A DNA stretch of 64,000 nt from Paenibacillus_E sp042676385 (GTDB lineage Bacteria; Bacillota; Bacilli; Paenibacillales; NBRC-103111). Both the position numbers and the translations under genes were made by a program. A model generated the notes under the pieces. It saw nothing but the letters and a program-made list of their open reading frames with translations. It was not told where the DNA came from and ran no database searches. Positions 1-8,411 of this stretch are shown one piece after another (within the stretch, counting starts at the first letter, position 1; each line of letters begins with the position of its first letter). The DNA lies in contig NZ_JBHTHA010000031.1 in assembly GCF_042676385.1 (NCBI RefSeq), forward strand, positions 1-64,000, written 5' to 3'.

Positions 1-23
1 GTGAATGGATAAAGAATTGGAAT

Positions 24-85
24 GAAGAAAAGCCTGCTGAGGTTTCTCAACAGGCTGAAGAGAGTGCCATTACGGCACTCTCTTC
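24..85 (-). terminator. Tandem hairpins ending the alarmone synthetase gene
   Basis: Two stems follow the stop codon at 90. The first (57-68 with 74-85) is a perfect 12-bp stem with a 5-nt loop. The second (31-42 with 46-56) is followed on the minus strand by TTTTCTTC. The second hairpin has the classical intrinsic-terminator form; the first may add strength or protect the 3' end. Confidence 0.75.
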
Positions 86-89
86 CTTG

Positions 90-851
90 TTATTGTTCTC
101 GTGCACCATCTAATAGCCCCAGCAAAGCTTGTGGCAACGCAAATTGCTGGTTGTTAATAATAATTCGGTTCAACTTCTCCTCGTTGATCTCGGTTTGCTC
201 TTCTTTGATGATTTCAATTTCTTTATGCAAGCGTTCCATTTGCTGATCCAGCGCAGAAGCGGCATATGCGGCTTGTTTTAACTCTTCGAGCAGCCGAGCC
301 GGCACAGCCCGGTTATCTTCGGTGAATTTATAATAAATTTTATGTTCCAGGCTCGCCCAGAAATCCATAGCAATCGTCCGGATTTGAATTTCAATGCAAA
401 CACTTTCCCGTCGATCCGACATATGAACCGGCACTTCGATGATCAGATGGAGGCTCTGATAACCGTTCTGCTTGGGGTGCTTAATGTAATCTTTTTCCTC
501 GATCACCTTTAAGTCACTTTGATTTTTGAGCATTTCACTTATTAAGTAAATGTCCGATATAAAAGAACAAGTAATGCGTAATCCCGCAATGTCTTTAATG
601 TTGTCCCTGATACAGGGAAATGAAATATCGCAGCCTTTTCTAAAAAGTTTATTTACAATGCTTTCCGGCGACTTCAAGCGAGATTTTGTATGCTCAATCG
701 GGTTATATTCATGCAGCATCTCGAATTCCTGGACTAAAATTTCAATTCTTGTTTCCATTTCATCCAGCGCGAATTTATACATCATCATAAAACGAGTGAT
801 ATCGTTTTTAAACTGTTTTAACTGATTTATTGAAAGCTGGTTCATCATCAT
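90..851 (-). CDS. Small alarmone synthetase, RelA/SpoT-domain GTP pyrophosphokinase (YjbM/YwaC type)
   Basis: The 253-residue protein transfers pyrophosphate from ATP to GTP or GDP to make (p)ppGpp, acting in the cytosol. It carries only the RelA/SpoT synthetase fold: KDIAGLRITCSF near residue 90, NGYQSLHLIIEVPVH near 130 and the EIQIRTIAMDFWASLEHK block near 155. It has no HD hydrolase, TGS or ACT domain, so it is a stand-alone SAS rather than the long Rel. It is about 40 residues longer than the B. subtilis enzymes (about 211), mainly as a helical, Glu-rich C-terminus. The start is the first of three consecutive ATGs behind GGGAAGG. YjbM (RelQ) and YwaC (RelP) types cannot be told apart by eye. 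It is monocistronic with its own terminator. Confidence 0.9.
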   Translation of the reverse strand: MMMNQLSINQLKQFKNDITRFMMMYKFALDEMETRIEILVQEFEMLHEYNPIEHTKSRLKSPESIVNKLFRKGCDISFPCIRDNIKDIAGLRITCSFISDIYLISEMLKNQSDLKVIEEKDYIKHPKQNGYQSLHLIIEVPVHMSDRRESVCIEIQIRTIAMDFWASLEHKIYYKFTEDNRAVPARLLEELKQAAYAASALDQQMERLHKEIEIIKEEQTEINEEKLNRIIINNQQFALPQALLGLLDGAREQ

Positions 852-947
852 TTTGTTTCCTTCCCATAATTTATGGTTATTTTCCCATCTACCGCTAGTT
901 TAAAGTACATTTGCCCCTAGCGCAAATTTCACGCTAACTCCGTTCTC

Positions 948-976
948 TTGACACCCGCCGAGACCTATTGTATAGT
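948..976 (+). promoter_or_regulatory. SigA-type promoter for the secreted coiled-coil gene
   Basis: TTGACA at 948-953 and TATAGT at 971-976 are separated by 17 bp, a near-consensus vegetative promoter. Transcription would begin about 120 nt upstream of the start codon at 1104, leaving room for the terminator-containing leader. Confidence 0.7.
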
Positions 977-999
977 TACACATATAAATTCATTTGGAC

Positions 1000-1060
1000 G
1001 GCTTACGATGGAAGCACCCGTAAGAATAGGCTTATCGCCTTTCTTGCAGGTGCTTTTTTT
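1000..1060 (+). promoter_or_regulatory. Attenuator-like 5' leader (antiterminator/terminator)
   Basis: Between promoter and gene lies a full intrinsic terminator: 1013-1026 pairs with 1041-1054, with an inner AGGC/GCCT stem, followed by a run of seven or more T. Just upstream, CTTACG (1002-1007) can pair with CGTAAG (1019-1024). That pairing would break the left arm of the terminator. Mutually exclusive folds of this kind suggest transcription attenuation or a small riboswitch. I do not recognise a known riboswitch class, so the ligand is unknown. Confidence 0.5.
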
Positions 1061-1103
1061 GTCGTTAAATCCGCCACATTCTATCCGTTCAGGAGGAGGA
1101 ATC

Positions 1104-1916
1104 ATGATGAAAAGATTTATTAGTTTCGTAGTTTTACTTACCGCGCTTATGTCAGCCATTCCAGTCACAGTTGCGGCCGCTGCCTCACTTGAGATGACGC
1201 CAGCCCTTCAAGCATCGCTCGACAAAACGATTGCAAACACCAGTCAAGCGCAGGGAAGCAAAATTAAATCGCAAGTGAACGAATTCCTTACGCTGCAGAA
1301 TCAGGATCAAGACTGGGAGGCTAAAATTAGCGCTCTACACAAAGAGAACGAGGAAAAAGAGGCCGCGCTCAATAAGCAAATCAAAGAAATCGATGCAGCC
1401 AAGCTGGACAAATTAGAAGCCGATACGATCCAAGCGCGAGAACGGTACAAACCGTTATTTTCTCGTTATACCGAATTAAATAAACAAATTGAGGCCACCA
1501 AATTGCTGAAAAACAAGGACCTCAGCAGCATCCTTCGTTTTCAGGCCAGCGCCATGAGAATTCCTGTGCAGTTAGCACGTTTGGACATCAAAGCAAAAGA
1601 AGATGCATTGCGGGATGCTAAGGACAAAGCGTCCAAATTAATGAAAAAAATCCGCGGCACCCTAGTGGACATCGATCCCATTAACGTACAAATTAAAGCC
1701 AAGAAAAGTGCTATTAAAGACATCGAATCCAGCCAAACTCCGCTATGGAGTTTATTTAAACAAGCAGTGAAGAAAGGAGATGCACCAGGTGTGCTGAGCT
1801 CACTCTCCCCCCTGATCTCCCTATCCCGCCAAATCGCCCCAGAGCGACAAAAGATCATTAAACTTGAGGGAAAAATCAGCGATATCCTTGCTATTGCCAA
1901 GGCGCAATTGCCATAA
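1104..1916 (+). CDS. Secreted coiled-coil protein of unknown function
   Basis: The 270-residue product has an N-terminal signal peptide (MMKRFISFVVLL core, with Ala-rich cleavage region ending near VAAAAS). The rest is almost entirely charged heptad-like helix (LHKENEEKEAALNKQ, LEADTIQARERY, IKAKKSAIKDIE), predicting a long extracytoplasmic coiled coil. The start at 1104 is chosen because AGGAGGAGG lies directly upstream and the signal peptide begins there. An in-frame extension to 948 would read through the leader hairpin and is not credible. No enzymatic motif is seen. Expression may be governed by the attenuator-like leader. Confidence 0.75.
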   Translation: MMKRFISFVVLLTALMSAIPVTVAAAASLEMTPALQASLDKTIANTSQAQGSKIKSQVNEFLTLQNQDQDWEAKISALHKENEEKEAALNKQIKEIDAAKLDKLEADTIQARERYKPLFSRYTELNKQIEATKLLKNKDLSSILRFQASAMRIPVQLARLDIKAKEDALRDAKDKASKLMKKIRGTLVDIDPINVQIKAKKSAIKDIESSQTPLWSLFKQAVKKGDAPGVLSSLSPLISLSRQIAPERQKIIKLEGKISDILAIAKAQLP

Positions 1917-1927
1917 AGGCGTACACA

Positions 1928-2260
1928 TCATTGGCTCAAGATTCCCTTCATCACTTCCCAAAGTACATCGCATAGATCATCGTCTTGATAACTTTGACCT
2001 GATAAAGAAATCTTCCATACATCGGAGTCAAACTGCATCTTAAACGATGCGTCACTGCCCGAAAGGTAATCGATCATCTGCCCGATGTTTAACAAAGGAA
2101 GTGATCTATGTTTCTCGACTCCGTTTAAGTAATAGATCATCTCTTCTTGATCAGCGAATAACATATATTCACCTTCTTGAGGCGTCCACTGACTCCGAAG
2201 ACTCTCCTGCTGATCACTATCAAGCTGTTGCAAGTGTTCTGCCTTAAGACGTTGGTTCAT
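1928..2260 (-). CDS. Hypothetical protein, 110 aa
   Basis: A small acidic soluble protein that I do not recognise. The start at 2260 is supported by AAAGGAGGAGC directly upstream; a longer frame exists but crosses a terminator. The sequence has a Gln/Glu-rich N-terminus (LQQLDSDQQESLRSQW), a central FADQEEMIYYLNGVEKH segment and a C-terminal DDLCDVLWEVMKGIL helix. There is no signal peptide or membrane segment. It is convergent with the secreted coiled-coil gene and separated from dedA by a terminator, so it is probably its own unit. Confidence 0.65.
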   Translation of the reverse strand: MNQRLKAEHLQQLDSDQQESLRSQWTPQEGEYMLFADQEEMIYYLNGVEKHRSLPLLNIGQMIDYLSGSDASFKMQFDSDVWKISLSGQSYQDDDLCDVLWEVMKGILSQ

Positions 2261-2315
2261 GAGCTCCTCCTTTATGGTACGAAATGAATAACCAATATTT
2301 GGGTGGAGCCCTATG

Positions 2316-2342
2316 CAAAAAGGACCCGTAAACACGGGTCCG
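2316..2342 (-). terminator. Intrinsic terminator downstream of dedA-family gene
   Basis: On the minus strand, GGACCCGTG TTTA CGGGTCC is followed by TTTTTGC. It lies between the DedA gene and the 110-aa gene and would separate their transcripts. Confidence 0.7.
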
Positions 2343-2547
2343 TGAATGCAAAAAAGCATAAAAAAGCAGACTGACCCATCCATTGCTGACGAGGTTAGCT
2401 GTCGGGCTCGGGAAAGATGGTTCCCTACATGAAACATGATTCGCCCCAAAAAAATGGTTCCCCCGCTTTCCGCCTTAACGGAAATTAAGCGTATTTTACT
2501 CATACTCAATCGCTCGGAATGCGTCAATTGCCGATACTTTCCTGCAT

Positions 2548-3153
2548 CTAACCCGTGCTACCCTTGCGCCACTTCAATAGGAAGAATACAATTAGCACCA
2601 CACACAGTCCAATAAGAACGTATTTCAATGATTGTTCCACTTGCATAAAAATTAACTGCCACTGTTCACCGAATATGTATCCGATACCGAAAAATACTAT
2701 TACCCATAAGGCCGCGCCGATATAGGCATATAGCGCAAAGGTGCGGTATGGAACACGGATCATTCCAACAAAATAGCCGATAAATTGTCTGAGTCCGGGT
2801 ATAAAATAACTCAACAGGAGCAGTCTATTTCCATATTTCTCGTAGTATTTCTTGGTTTTCTCTAAGTGTGCCGGTTTTAAAAACAACCATTTTCCATACC
2901 GCTCTATTAGCGGCATACCCAGCTTGCATCCGATCCAGTAAGTGATCGTCATCCCTAATACGGACCCAGCATAAGCCATCCCCATTGCCGGGATCCATTC
3001 GAGAACGCCTTTATAGGATAAATAACCCGAATAGGTCAGCGTCGTATTTCCCGGAGGTATGGGCAGCGCTATGGCATCCAAAGGCAGACCGATTAACAAT
3101 ACCAGGTACCCATATTGCGCAAACAATTGCTCGACGAAGTCCAGAACTTTCAC
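2548..3153 (-). CDS. DedA family (VTT domain) membrane protein
   Basis: About 201 residues with several hydrophobic segments. The DedA/VTT signature is visible: LPLDAIALPIPPGNTTL near the N-terminus, GSVLGMTITYWIGCKLG, the amphipathic SYFIPGLRQFIGYFVGM loop with the conserved Gly-Arg, and two C-terminal helices. DedA proteins act in the cytoplasmic membrane in undecaprenyl-phosphate or lipid flipping and proton-dependent homeostasis; this member's substrate cannot be read. I chose GTG at 3153 because GAGGGGGT lies just upstream. An ATG at 3168 adds five residues with a weaker site. Confidence 0.85.
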   Translation of the reverse strand: MKVLDFVEQLFAQYGYLVLLIGLPLDAIALPIPPGNTTLTYSGYLSYKGVLEWIPAMGMAYAGSVLGMTITYWIGCKLGMPLIERYGKWLFLKPAHLEKTKKYYEKYGNRLLLLSYFIPGLRQFIGYFVGMIRVPYRTFALYAYIGAALWVIVFFGIGYIFGEQWQLIFMQVEQSLKYVLIGLCVVLIVFFLLKWRKGSTG

Positions 3154-3290
3154 CAGACACCCCCTCATTCATCCAAAAAGAAGAGAACCATACTGACTAT
3201 TTTACATGTTTCAGGACCAACACGCACTGTCCGGAAGCTTAGCTTAAACCACGACCTGAGTCTAGTTAAGTTTCAAAAATTTCGAATGCC

Positions 3291-3324
3291 AAAAAGACAC
3301 CCCCTCGGGTGCCTCTTTGTTTTA
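3291..3324 (-). terminator. Terminator of the gluconate operon
   Basis: On the minus strand GGCACCCGAGGGGGTGTC forms a GC-rich stem followed by TTTTT, 14 nt after the gntK stop. The same GACACCC/GGGTGTC hairpin type recurs at 19.6, 23.3 and 27.5 kb. Confidence 0.75.
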
Positions 3325-3337
3325 GGCATACTTGCAC

Positions 3338-4885
3338 TTATTCTCTTACAAGTTTTTGCTGAAATTTCGCTATAGCTTCGTATTCCGCTTCGAGCTTGCG
3401 CGAAATTTGGATATAAATCGGCAACAGCTGGTGATAGATCTCTGCATGCTCTCTGATGGGTTGATGCTGATGTGTGGAACCGACCATATTCGCAACGATC
3501 TCCAGCGTATCTGCTTTTCCGATAGCATTTAATCCAAGGACGACAGCGCCCAGGCATGAGCTTTCAAAGCTTTCTGGAATAACGACTTCCTGATCGAAAA
3601 TATCCGACATCATTTGACGCCATAAGGGCGCACGGGCAAATCCCCCCGTTGCGTGAATTTTCTTGGGCCGTCCGATGCTTTCCTCCATGGCTAACAATAC
3701 CGTGTACAGGTTAAAAATGACCCCTTCCAGAACAGAGCGGATCATATGTTCCTTCCGGTGGTGCATATTCAAACCAAAGAATGACCCCCGGGCGTTCGAA
3801 TTCCATAGCGGTGCCCGTTCGCCGGTTAAATAAGGGTGAAAAATTAATCCGTCAGAACCCGGACTCACCTTCTCAACGATTTGCATCAATAAATCATAGG
3901 GATCGATCCCCAATCGCTTGGCCGTCTCGACTTCCGACGCCGCGAATTCATCCCTCGCCCAGCGCAGCAGCATGCCGCCATTATTGACCGCTCCGCCGAT
4001 CACCCAGTGCTTTTCCGTTAATGCGTAACAAAAAATTCTCCCTTTCGGATCGGTCACCGGTTTGTCCACAACGGTTCTTATCGCGCCGCTCGTCCCTATT
4101 GTCGCCGCGACTACGCCCGGTTCGATCGCGTTCACGCCAAGATTGGACAGAACGCCATCACTGGCTCCGACAATGAATGGAGTGGACGGATCAAATCCCA
4201 TTTCTTCTGCGAAGACAGTATGCATCCCCTTCAATGCAAAAGTCGTAGGTACAAGCCTCGACAGTTGGTTTCTTGACACCCCGGCGATCTCGAGAGCCTC
4301 CTCGTCCCAATCCAGCTTTTCCAGATTCAACATGCCGGTCGCTGACGCAATGGAATGATCGATAACATACTCGCCAAATAGTTTGGCGAACACATATTCT
4401 TTGATCGAAATGAATTTGCTTGCCTTTTGAAATAAATACGCATTATCATGGCGGAGCCACATTAGTTTGGGCAGCGGAGACATGGGATGAATCGGCGTTC
4501 CTGTTCGCAAATAGATGTCATGCCCATTCATTTCACGTTTTAAACGTTCCGCCCAAGCTGCACTTCGGTTGTCCCCCCAAGTGATGCATCGCGTAAGCGG
4601 TTTGCCTTCGGCATCAACAACAATGACACTGTGCATAGCCGAACTGAATGAAACGAACAGGACTTGTTCAGGCCTAGCCCCGCTTTGAACCATAACCCGT
4701 TTTAGCGTATGAATAACTGCGCGAAAGATTTGGTCAGGGTCTTGCTCGGCCACCGACGAAGAAGGTGTAAATAAGGGGTATCCTTCGTCCGCCTTGGTCA
4801 CAACCTTCCCGTTTTCTTCGAACATAACGGCTTTCGTGCTCGTTGTTCCAATATCAACACCAATCATATACATAGGTTGACTCAC
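3338..4885 (-). CDS. gntK: Gluconokinase, FGGY family
   Basis: The 515-residue carbohydrate kinase phosphorylates gluconate to 6-phosphogluconate with ATP, the step after import by the adjacent GntP. The N-terminal phosphate loop GVDIGTTSTKAVMFE, the WGDNRSAAWAE substrate segment, the FGGY ATPase region (GTSGAIRTV, GGAVNNGGMLLRW) and the C-terminal ATGGFARAPLWRQMMSD motif are all present. Length matches family members. It is the last gene of the cluster, 42 nt after gntP, and a terminator follows. Symbol is assigned from kinase type plus gntP/gntR/gnd context; xylulokinase is the main alternative family. Confidence 0.92.
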   Translation of the reverse strand: MSQPMYMIGVDIGTTSTKAVMFEENGKVVTKADEGYPLFTPSSSVAEQDPDQIFRAVIHTLKRVMVQSGARPEQVLFVSFSSAMHSVIVVDAEGKPLTRCITWGDNRSAAWAERLKREMNGHDIYLRTGTPIHPMSPLPKLMWLRHDNAYLFQKASKFISIKEYVFAKLFGEYVIDHSIASATGMLNLEKLDWDEEALEIAGVSRNQLSRLVPTTFALKGMHTVFAEEMGFDPSTPFIVGASDGVLSNLGVNAIEPGVVAATIGTSGAIRTVVDKPVTDPKGRIFCYALTEKHWVIGGAVNNGGMLLRWARDEFAASEVETAKRLGIDPYDLLMQIVEKVSPGSDGLIFHPYLTGERAPLWNSNARGSFFGLNMHHRKEHMIRSVLEGVIFNLYTVLLAMEESIGRPKKIHATGGFARAPLWRQMMSDIFDQEVVIPESFESSCLGAVVLGLNAIGKADTLEIVANMVGSTHQHQPIREHAEIYHQLLPIYIQISRKLEAEYEAIAKFQQKLVRE

Positions 4886-4927
4886 TGGTTGAACCTTCTT
4901 TCCTGGTGAATTGCCGAATGGCTCTCC

Positions 4928-6289
4928 TTAGACCACCGTGCTGAGGAGAAGAATGAAAATCAATCCCACAACCGATAGAATCGTTTCCATCATCGTCCAT
5001 GATTTCAAGGTTTGCGGAACGGACATATTGAAGAATTCCTTCACCATCCAGAATCCCGCGTCATTCACATGAGACAGAACGAGCGAGCCCGCACCTGTGG
5101 CAAGGACAACAAGCTCGACGTTCGCATTGGGGTTTTGCCCGAGCACTGGAGCTATAATTCCCGCGGCCGTTGTCATGGCAACCGTTGCCGAGCCTGTAGC
5201 GACTCGAATTAACGCAGCTACGAACCAGGCAAAGAAAATGATATTAACATGAGCCTGAGTAGCAATCGCAGCAATCGCTCCGCCAACTCCGCTGTTAATC
5301 AAAACCTGTTTAAATGCTCCACCCGCCCCAATAATCAATATGATCGTAGCCGTTGGCGCTAAGCATTCACTTGCAAATCGTGAAACATCTTCTCTGGAAA
5401 ACCCTCTCGCAAAGCCAAGAGAGAAGAAGGAGAAAACGACAGCAATTAAAAGCGCGATAATCTCATGCCCGATAAACTCGCAGAACACCGTGATGCTGCT
5501 GGTCGCTTTCGGATCGATAATATTGGCAATAGAGCCAATTAACATTAAAATGACAGGCAGCAAAATCGTAAACAACGTAATCCCGAATCCCGGAAGCTCG
5601 CGATTCTCCTTCGATGCGAACTGCTCGGCCAGCTTGGCCGGCGGCTCAACCAGAATTCGTTTACCGATAAATTTACCGAATAAAGGACCCGCTATAATCG
5701 CAGTCGGCAGTCCGATAATGATGGAATACAGGATGGTTTTGCCAAGATCCGCTTTATACGCGTCAATCGCAATCATAGGTGCCGGATGCGGAGGAACAAG
5801 TCCATGCACTGTTGACAGTCCTGCCAAAACAGGAATACCAATCTGTAATAACGACATCTTCGTTTTACGGGCTACGATAAACACAATCGGAATTAACAGG
5901 ATGACACCGACCTCAAAAAATACGGGTATCCCTACAATGAAGCCAACGATCATCATGGCCCAATGAACCCGTTTCTCACCGAACTTATCGACCAACGTCG
6001 TCGCGATCCGTTCGGCTCCTCCGGATTCCGCCATCATTTTACCAAGCATCGTTCCAAGTCCGATGACGATTGCGATCGTTCCTAACGTACCGCCCAACCC
6101 GCCTGTCACCGCTTTAATGACGTCCCCAGGCTTCATGCCTGCAAGAAATCCTAACAGCAAGGAAGAAATCAGCAGCGTGACGAAGGGATTCCATTTAAAT
6201 TTGGCAATAAGCACAACAAGAAAAACAATGGAAAGTAACGCCCATATAATTAATGTTACATTGTGACTGAAACCAAAGATCGTGCTCAT
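4928..6289 (-). CDS. gntP: Gluconate permease, GntP family
   Basis: A 453-residue polytopic membrane protein importing gluconate with protons. The sequence is a run of hydrophobic helices with family signatures VTGGLGGTLGTIAIVIGLG, GLVPPHPAPMIA and ATGAGSLVLSHVNDAGFWM. The start at 6289 follows AGGAGG at good spacing; a longer in-frame version to 6343 would overlap the promoter region. The upstream region carries a GntR-type operator and a cre-like site, so expression should respond to gluconate and possibly to carbon catabolite control. Confidence 0.93.
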   Translation of the reverse strand: MSTIFGFSHNVTLIIWALLSIVFLVVLIAKFKWNPFVTLLISSLLLGFLAGMKPGDVIKAVTGGLGGTLGTIAIVIGLGTMLGKMMAESGGAERIATTLVDKFGEKRVHWAMMIVGFIVGIPVFFEVGVILLIPIVFIVARKTKMSLLQIGIPVLAGLSTVHGLVPPHPAPMIAIDAYKADLGKTILYSIIIGLPTAIIAGPLFGKFIGKRILVEPPAKLAEQFASKENRELPGFGITLFTILLPVILMLIGSIANIIDPKATSSITVFCEFIGHEIIALLIAVVFSFFSLGFARGFSREDVSRFASECLAPTATIILIIGAGGAFKQVLINSGVGGAIAAIATQAHVNIIFFAWFVAALIRVATGSATVAMTTAAGIIAPVLGQNPNANVELVVLATGAGSLVLSHVNDAGFWMVKEFFNMSVPQTLKSWTMMETILSVVGLIFILLLSTVV

Positions 6290-6344
6290 GATGTGGCCTC
6301 CTGTTTTTATCCGGATCAATATTTCTTTCAACAGCATTCCCATT

Positions 6345-6358
6345 ATAGAACGCTTTCA
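6345..6358 (-). promoter_or_regulatory. Possible CcpA (cre) site upstream of gntP
   Basis: On the minus strand TGAAAGCGTTCTAT matches the first ten or so positions of the Bacillus cre consensus TGWAARCGNTWNCA but loses the last half-site. Gluconate operons are CcpA targets in B. subtilis, so it is plausible but weak. Confidence 0.3.
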
Positions 6359-6381
6359 ACAAATTAATTTTTACACATTGT

Positions 6382-6399
6382 ATACTTGTCGACAATTTA
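6382..6399 (-). promoter_or_regulatory. GntR-type operator upstream of gntP
   Basis: ATACTTGTCGACAATTTA resembles the B. subtilis GntR operator ATACTTGTATACAAGTAT (perfect left half, ACAA in the right half). It lies in the gntR-gntP gap, matching autoregulation and gluconate induction of gntP-gntK. Confidence 0.6.
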
Positions 6400-6440
6400 A
6401 TTCGCGCTTCTTCAAGCGCTTAGATACTTACGGCTCAAAA

Positions 6441-7112
6441 CTAAGATATACTGCTATGAAGCGTTATATTGGAATCCGCGAAGTATTCTTGAACCACTTT
6501 TTGAATGACATTTACATCTTTGGACTCAAGCGCACTTACGATCATTCGATGCTTCTCAATGACTTTAAGCAGTTTGCCTTCACCTTCGGAAAAGATCTCA
6601 TCCGTTGTAATTAACATCACGGTCAGCACGATATGACGAATGCTTTTCCATAAATGCAGAATTCTTGCATGCTTGGCTTCCACAATCATCGCTTCATGAA
6701 AACGAAAATCCAAATGCGAAAACTCTACGCAATCATTGTACTTAATAGCTAATTCCATTTTATCGATGAATTGCTTCAGATTAGCAAACAATGGCTCATG
6801 GTTACCACTGGCTAAACGTTGTTGGGCAAAGCTTTCGATCAAATACCGGACATCGTACAGCTCCTCAAGATCTTGAATGCTTAGCCCTAAAACAACAGCC
6901 CCCATCCGCTCCAATCGGATAAGCCCTTCGTTTGACAACGTTTTCAACGCTTCCCTAACCGGAGATCTGCTCGTACCAAAATCAGTGGCAACCCGATTCT
7001 CCGATATGATTTCACCTGGTTTGATCGTTCCGTTTATAATTTGCAGCCTTAATTCACAAGCAATAGACTCCCCTAGGGAAACTCCCTGCAGCCAAGCAGA
7101 AGGATAACGCAT
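6441..7112 (-). CDS. gntR: GntR/FadR-subfamily gluconate repressor
   Basis: The 223-residue protein has an N-terminal winged helix (residues about 10-75: LRLQIINGTIKPGE, SENRVATDFGTSRSPVREALKTLSNEGLI) and an all-helical FCD ligand domain (LYDVRYLIESFA, HLDFRFHEAMI, HRMIVSALESKD). The FCD residues Asp/His expected to bind metal or ligand are present. Family members repress until gluconate binds. It sits between gnd and gntP, and two palindromes resembling the B. subtilis GntR operator occur in the locus, so I assign it as the pathway repressor. Confidence 0.88.
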   Translation of the reverse strand: MRYPSAWLQGVSLGESIACELRLQIINGTIKPGEIISENRVATDFGTSRSPVREALKTLSNEGLIRLERMGAVVLGLSIQDLEELYDVRYLIESFAQQRLASGNHEPLFANLKQFIDKMELAIKYNDCVEFSHLDFRFHEAMIVEAKHARILHLWKSIRHIVLTVMLITTDEIFSEGEGKLLKVIEKHRMIVSALESKDVNVIQKVVQEYFADSNITLHSSIS

Positions 7113-7155
7113 TTAGACTCAACTCTCCTATATAAATCATATTCGGATGATTAAC

Positions 7156-7174
7156 ATCGATAGATATTATCGAT
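7156..7174. promoter_or_regulatory. Inverted repeat in the gntR upstream region
   Basis: ATCGATA-GATAT-TATCGAT is a perfect 7-bp inverted repeat between gnd and gntR. Its position fits an operator for an internal gntR promoter, but it does not resemble the GntR consensus; the cognate factor is unknown. Confidence 0.35.
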
Positions 7175-7221
7175 TTTAACACAAATTCGCCGAACGATTC
7201 TATGAGGAGAACAAGTTTTCG

Positions 7222-8121
7222 CTAATTATTACGGACAACGGCGTGACCGCCAAATTCATTGCGCAGAGCGGCAACAACCTTGCCATGGAATGTGTCCGTT
7301 TCAAGGGAGCGATATCTCATCAATAAAGACAAAGCAATAACCGGCGTGCTGGCTTCAAGATCCAGCGCTGTCTCGACCGTCCATTTTCCTTCTCCGGAGC
7401 TCTTCATGACGCCGCGGATGCCATCCAAATTAGGGTCTTTTGAAAAAGCATTCTCCGTAAGCTCCATCAACCAGCTTCGAATGACAGAACCGTTGGACCA
7501 TACGCGGGCAACATCTTCATAGTTATATTCGAAATCACTTTTCGACAACAGTTCAAATCCTTCGGCAATGGACTGCATCATGCCATACTCAATGCCATTA
7601 TGAATCATTTTCAGAAAATGGCCGCTGCCGTTCTTGCCGGCGTACAAATAACCTTTGTCCACTGCAATTCCTTGAAATATAGGCTCGATGAATGTAAAGG
7701 TTTCTTTATCCCCGCCAATCATAAAGCAGCCTCCATGTGCCGCGCCTTCCGTACCGCCCGAAGTGCCAACATCGAAAAACCGGATGCCATGTGCAATCAG
7801 CTTCTCCGCGCGAACAAGAGATTCTTTGTAGTGAGAGTTCCCACCGTCGATGACGATATCGCCTTGTTCCAGCAACGGGATGAGAGTCTCAATCACCTGA
7901 TCCACAATCTTCCCGGCTGGAACCATAATCCATATAATCCGAGGAGACGGAAGTTTGGAAACTACTTCTTCTATTGATGCAGCAAATTCAGCGCCTTGCT
8001 CCGCCAATTTCTTACCGGGCTCAGGGTTCACATCCTGAACGACGACCTGATGCTGATGAAGAAGCAAGTTTTGCACAAGATTATAACCCATTTTGCCAAG
8101 ACCTATCATGCCTAGCTTCAT
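7222..8121 (-). CDS. gnd: 6-phosphogluconate dehydrogenase, short NAD-type (YqeC-like)
   Basis: At 299 residues this is the short 6PGDH form (B. subtilis YqeC type) rather than the about 470-residue classical enzyme. It oxidatively decarboxylates 6-phosphogluconate to ribulose 5-phosphate. The Rossmann motif MIGLGKMGYNLVQNL opens the protein. DVGTSGGTEGAAHGGC and the GSGHFLKMIHNGIEYGMMQ catalytic block (Lys and Asn) follow. ATG at 8121 is preferred over an in-frame GTG at 8130 because AGAGGTG sits seven bases upstream of the ATG. It is the first gene of the gluconate locus, directly behind a promoter/operator. Confidence 0.92.
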   Translation of the reverse strand: MKLGMIGLGKMGYNLVQNLLLHQHQVVVQDVNPEPGKKLAEQGAEFAASIEEVVSKLPSPRIIWIMVPAGKIVDQVIETLIPLLEQGDIVIDGGNSHYKESLVRAEKLIAHGIRFFDVGTSGGTEGAAHGGCFMIGGDKETFTFIEPIFQGIAVDKGYLYAGKNGSGHFLKMIHNGIEYGMMQSIAEGFELLSKSDFEYNYEDVARVWSNGSVIRSWLMELTENAFSKDPNLDGIRGVMKSSGEGKWTVETALDLEASTPVIALSLLMRYRSLETDTFHGKVVAALRNEFGGHAVVRNN

Positions 8122-8142
8122 ATTGTTCACCTCTATAAGTCT

Positions 8143-8166
8143 ACAAGTATACTTGTGTACAAGTTG
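8143..8166 (-). promoter_or_regulatory. GntR-type operator upstream of gnd
   Basis: ATACTTGTGTACAAGTTG (8149-8166) matches about 15 of 18 positions of the B. subtilis GntR operator. It overlaps a perfect 14-bp palindrome ACAAGTATACTTGT (8143-8156). It sits at or just after the predicted transcription start of gnd, the expected place for a repressor. Confidence 0.75.
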
Positions 8167-8173
8167 CTATTTC

Positions 8174-8202
8174 ATATTACTGCTATCTATGGAATCTGTA
8201 AA
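8174..8202 (-). promoter_or_regulatory. SigA-type promoter of gnd and the gluconate locus
   Basis: On the minus strand TTTACA (8202-8197) and TAATAT (8179-8174) are separated by 17 bp. The GntR operator lies immediately downstream. Confidence 0.65.
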
Positions 8203-8256
8203 TATAAATTTGTAAGCGCCATGCAAAATTTAACAAGTTGACATAATCGAGTATAT

Positions 8257-8281
8257 GAAAGACACCCTTCCGGTGTCTTTA
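8257..8281. terminator. Orphan hairpin with T-rich flank
   Basis: AAAGACACC-CTTCC-GGTGTCTTT is a perfect stem flanked on the plus strand by a T/A-rich tract. It lies between divergent genes, so it terminates no obvious gene; it may insulate the two promoters. Confidence 0.4.
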
Positions 8282-8411
8282 TATTTATATTTTATTTATT
8301 TGAGCATATTTATTCTCCACATAATTTTTAAACAATTTTCCGAGCAGGTCGTTCCATGATCTATACATGAGAATAGCAGAAGCATGGTTTATGATGGGAA
8401 AAATAAAAATA

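Noticed and set aside
1000..1060. Known c-di-GMP, preQ1, SAM or fluoride riboswitch
   Set aside because: I compared the leader with remembered consensus cores and found none; only the terminator and a competing stem are supported.
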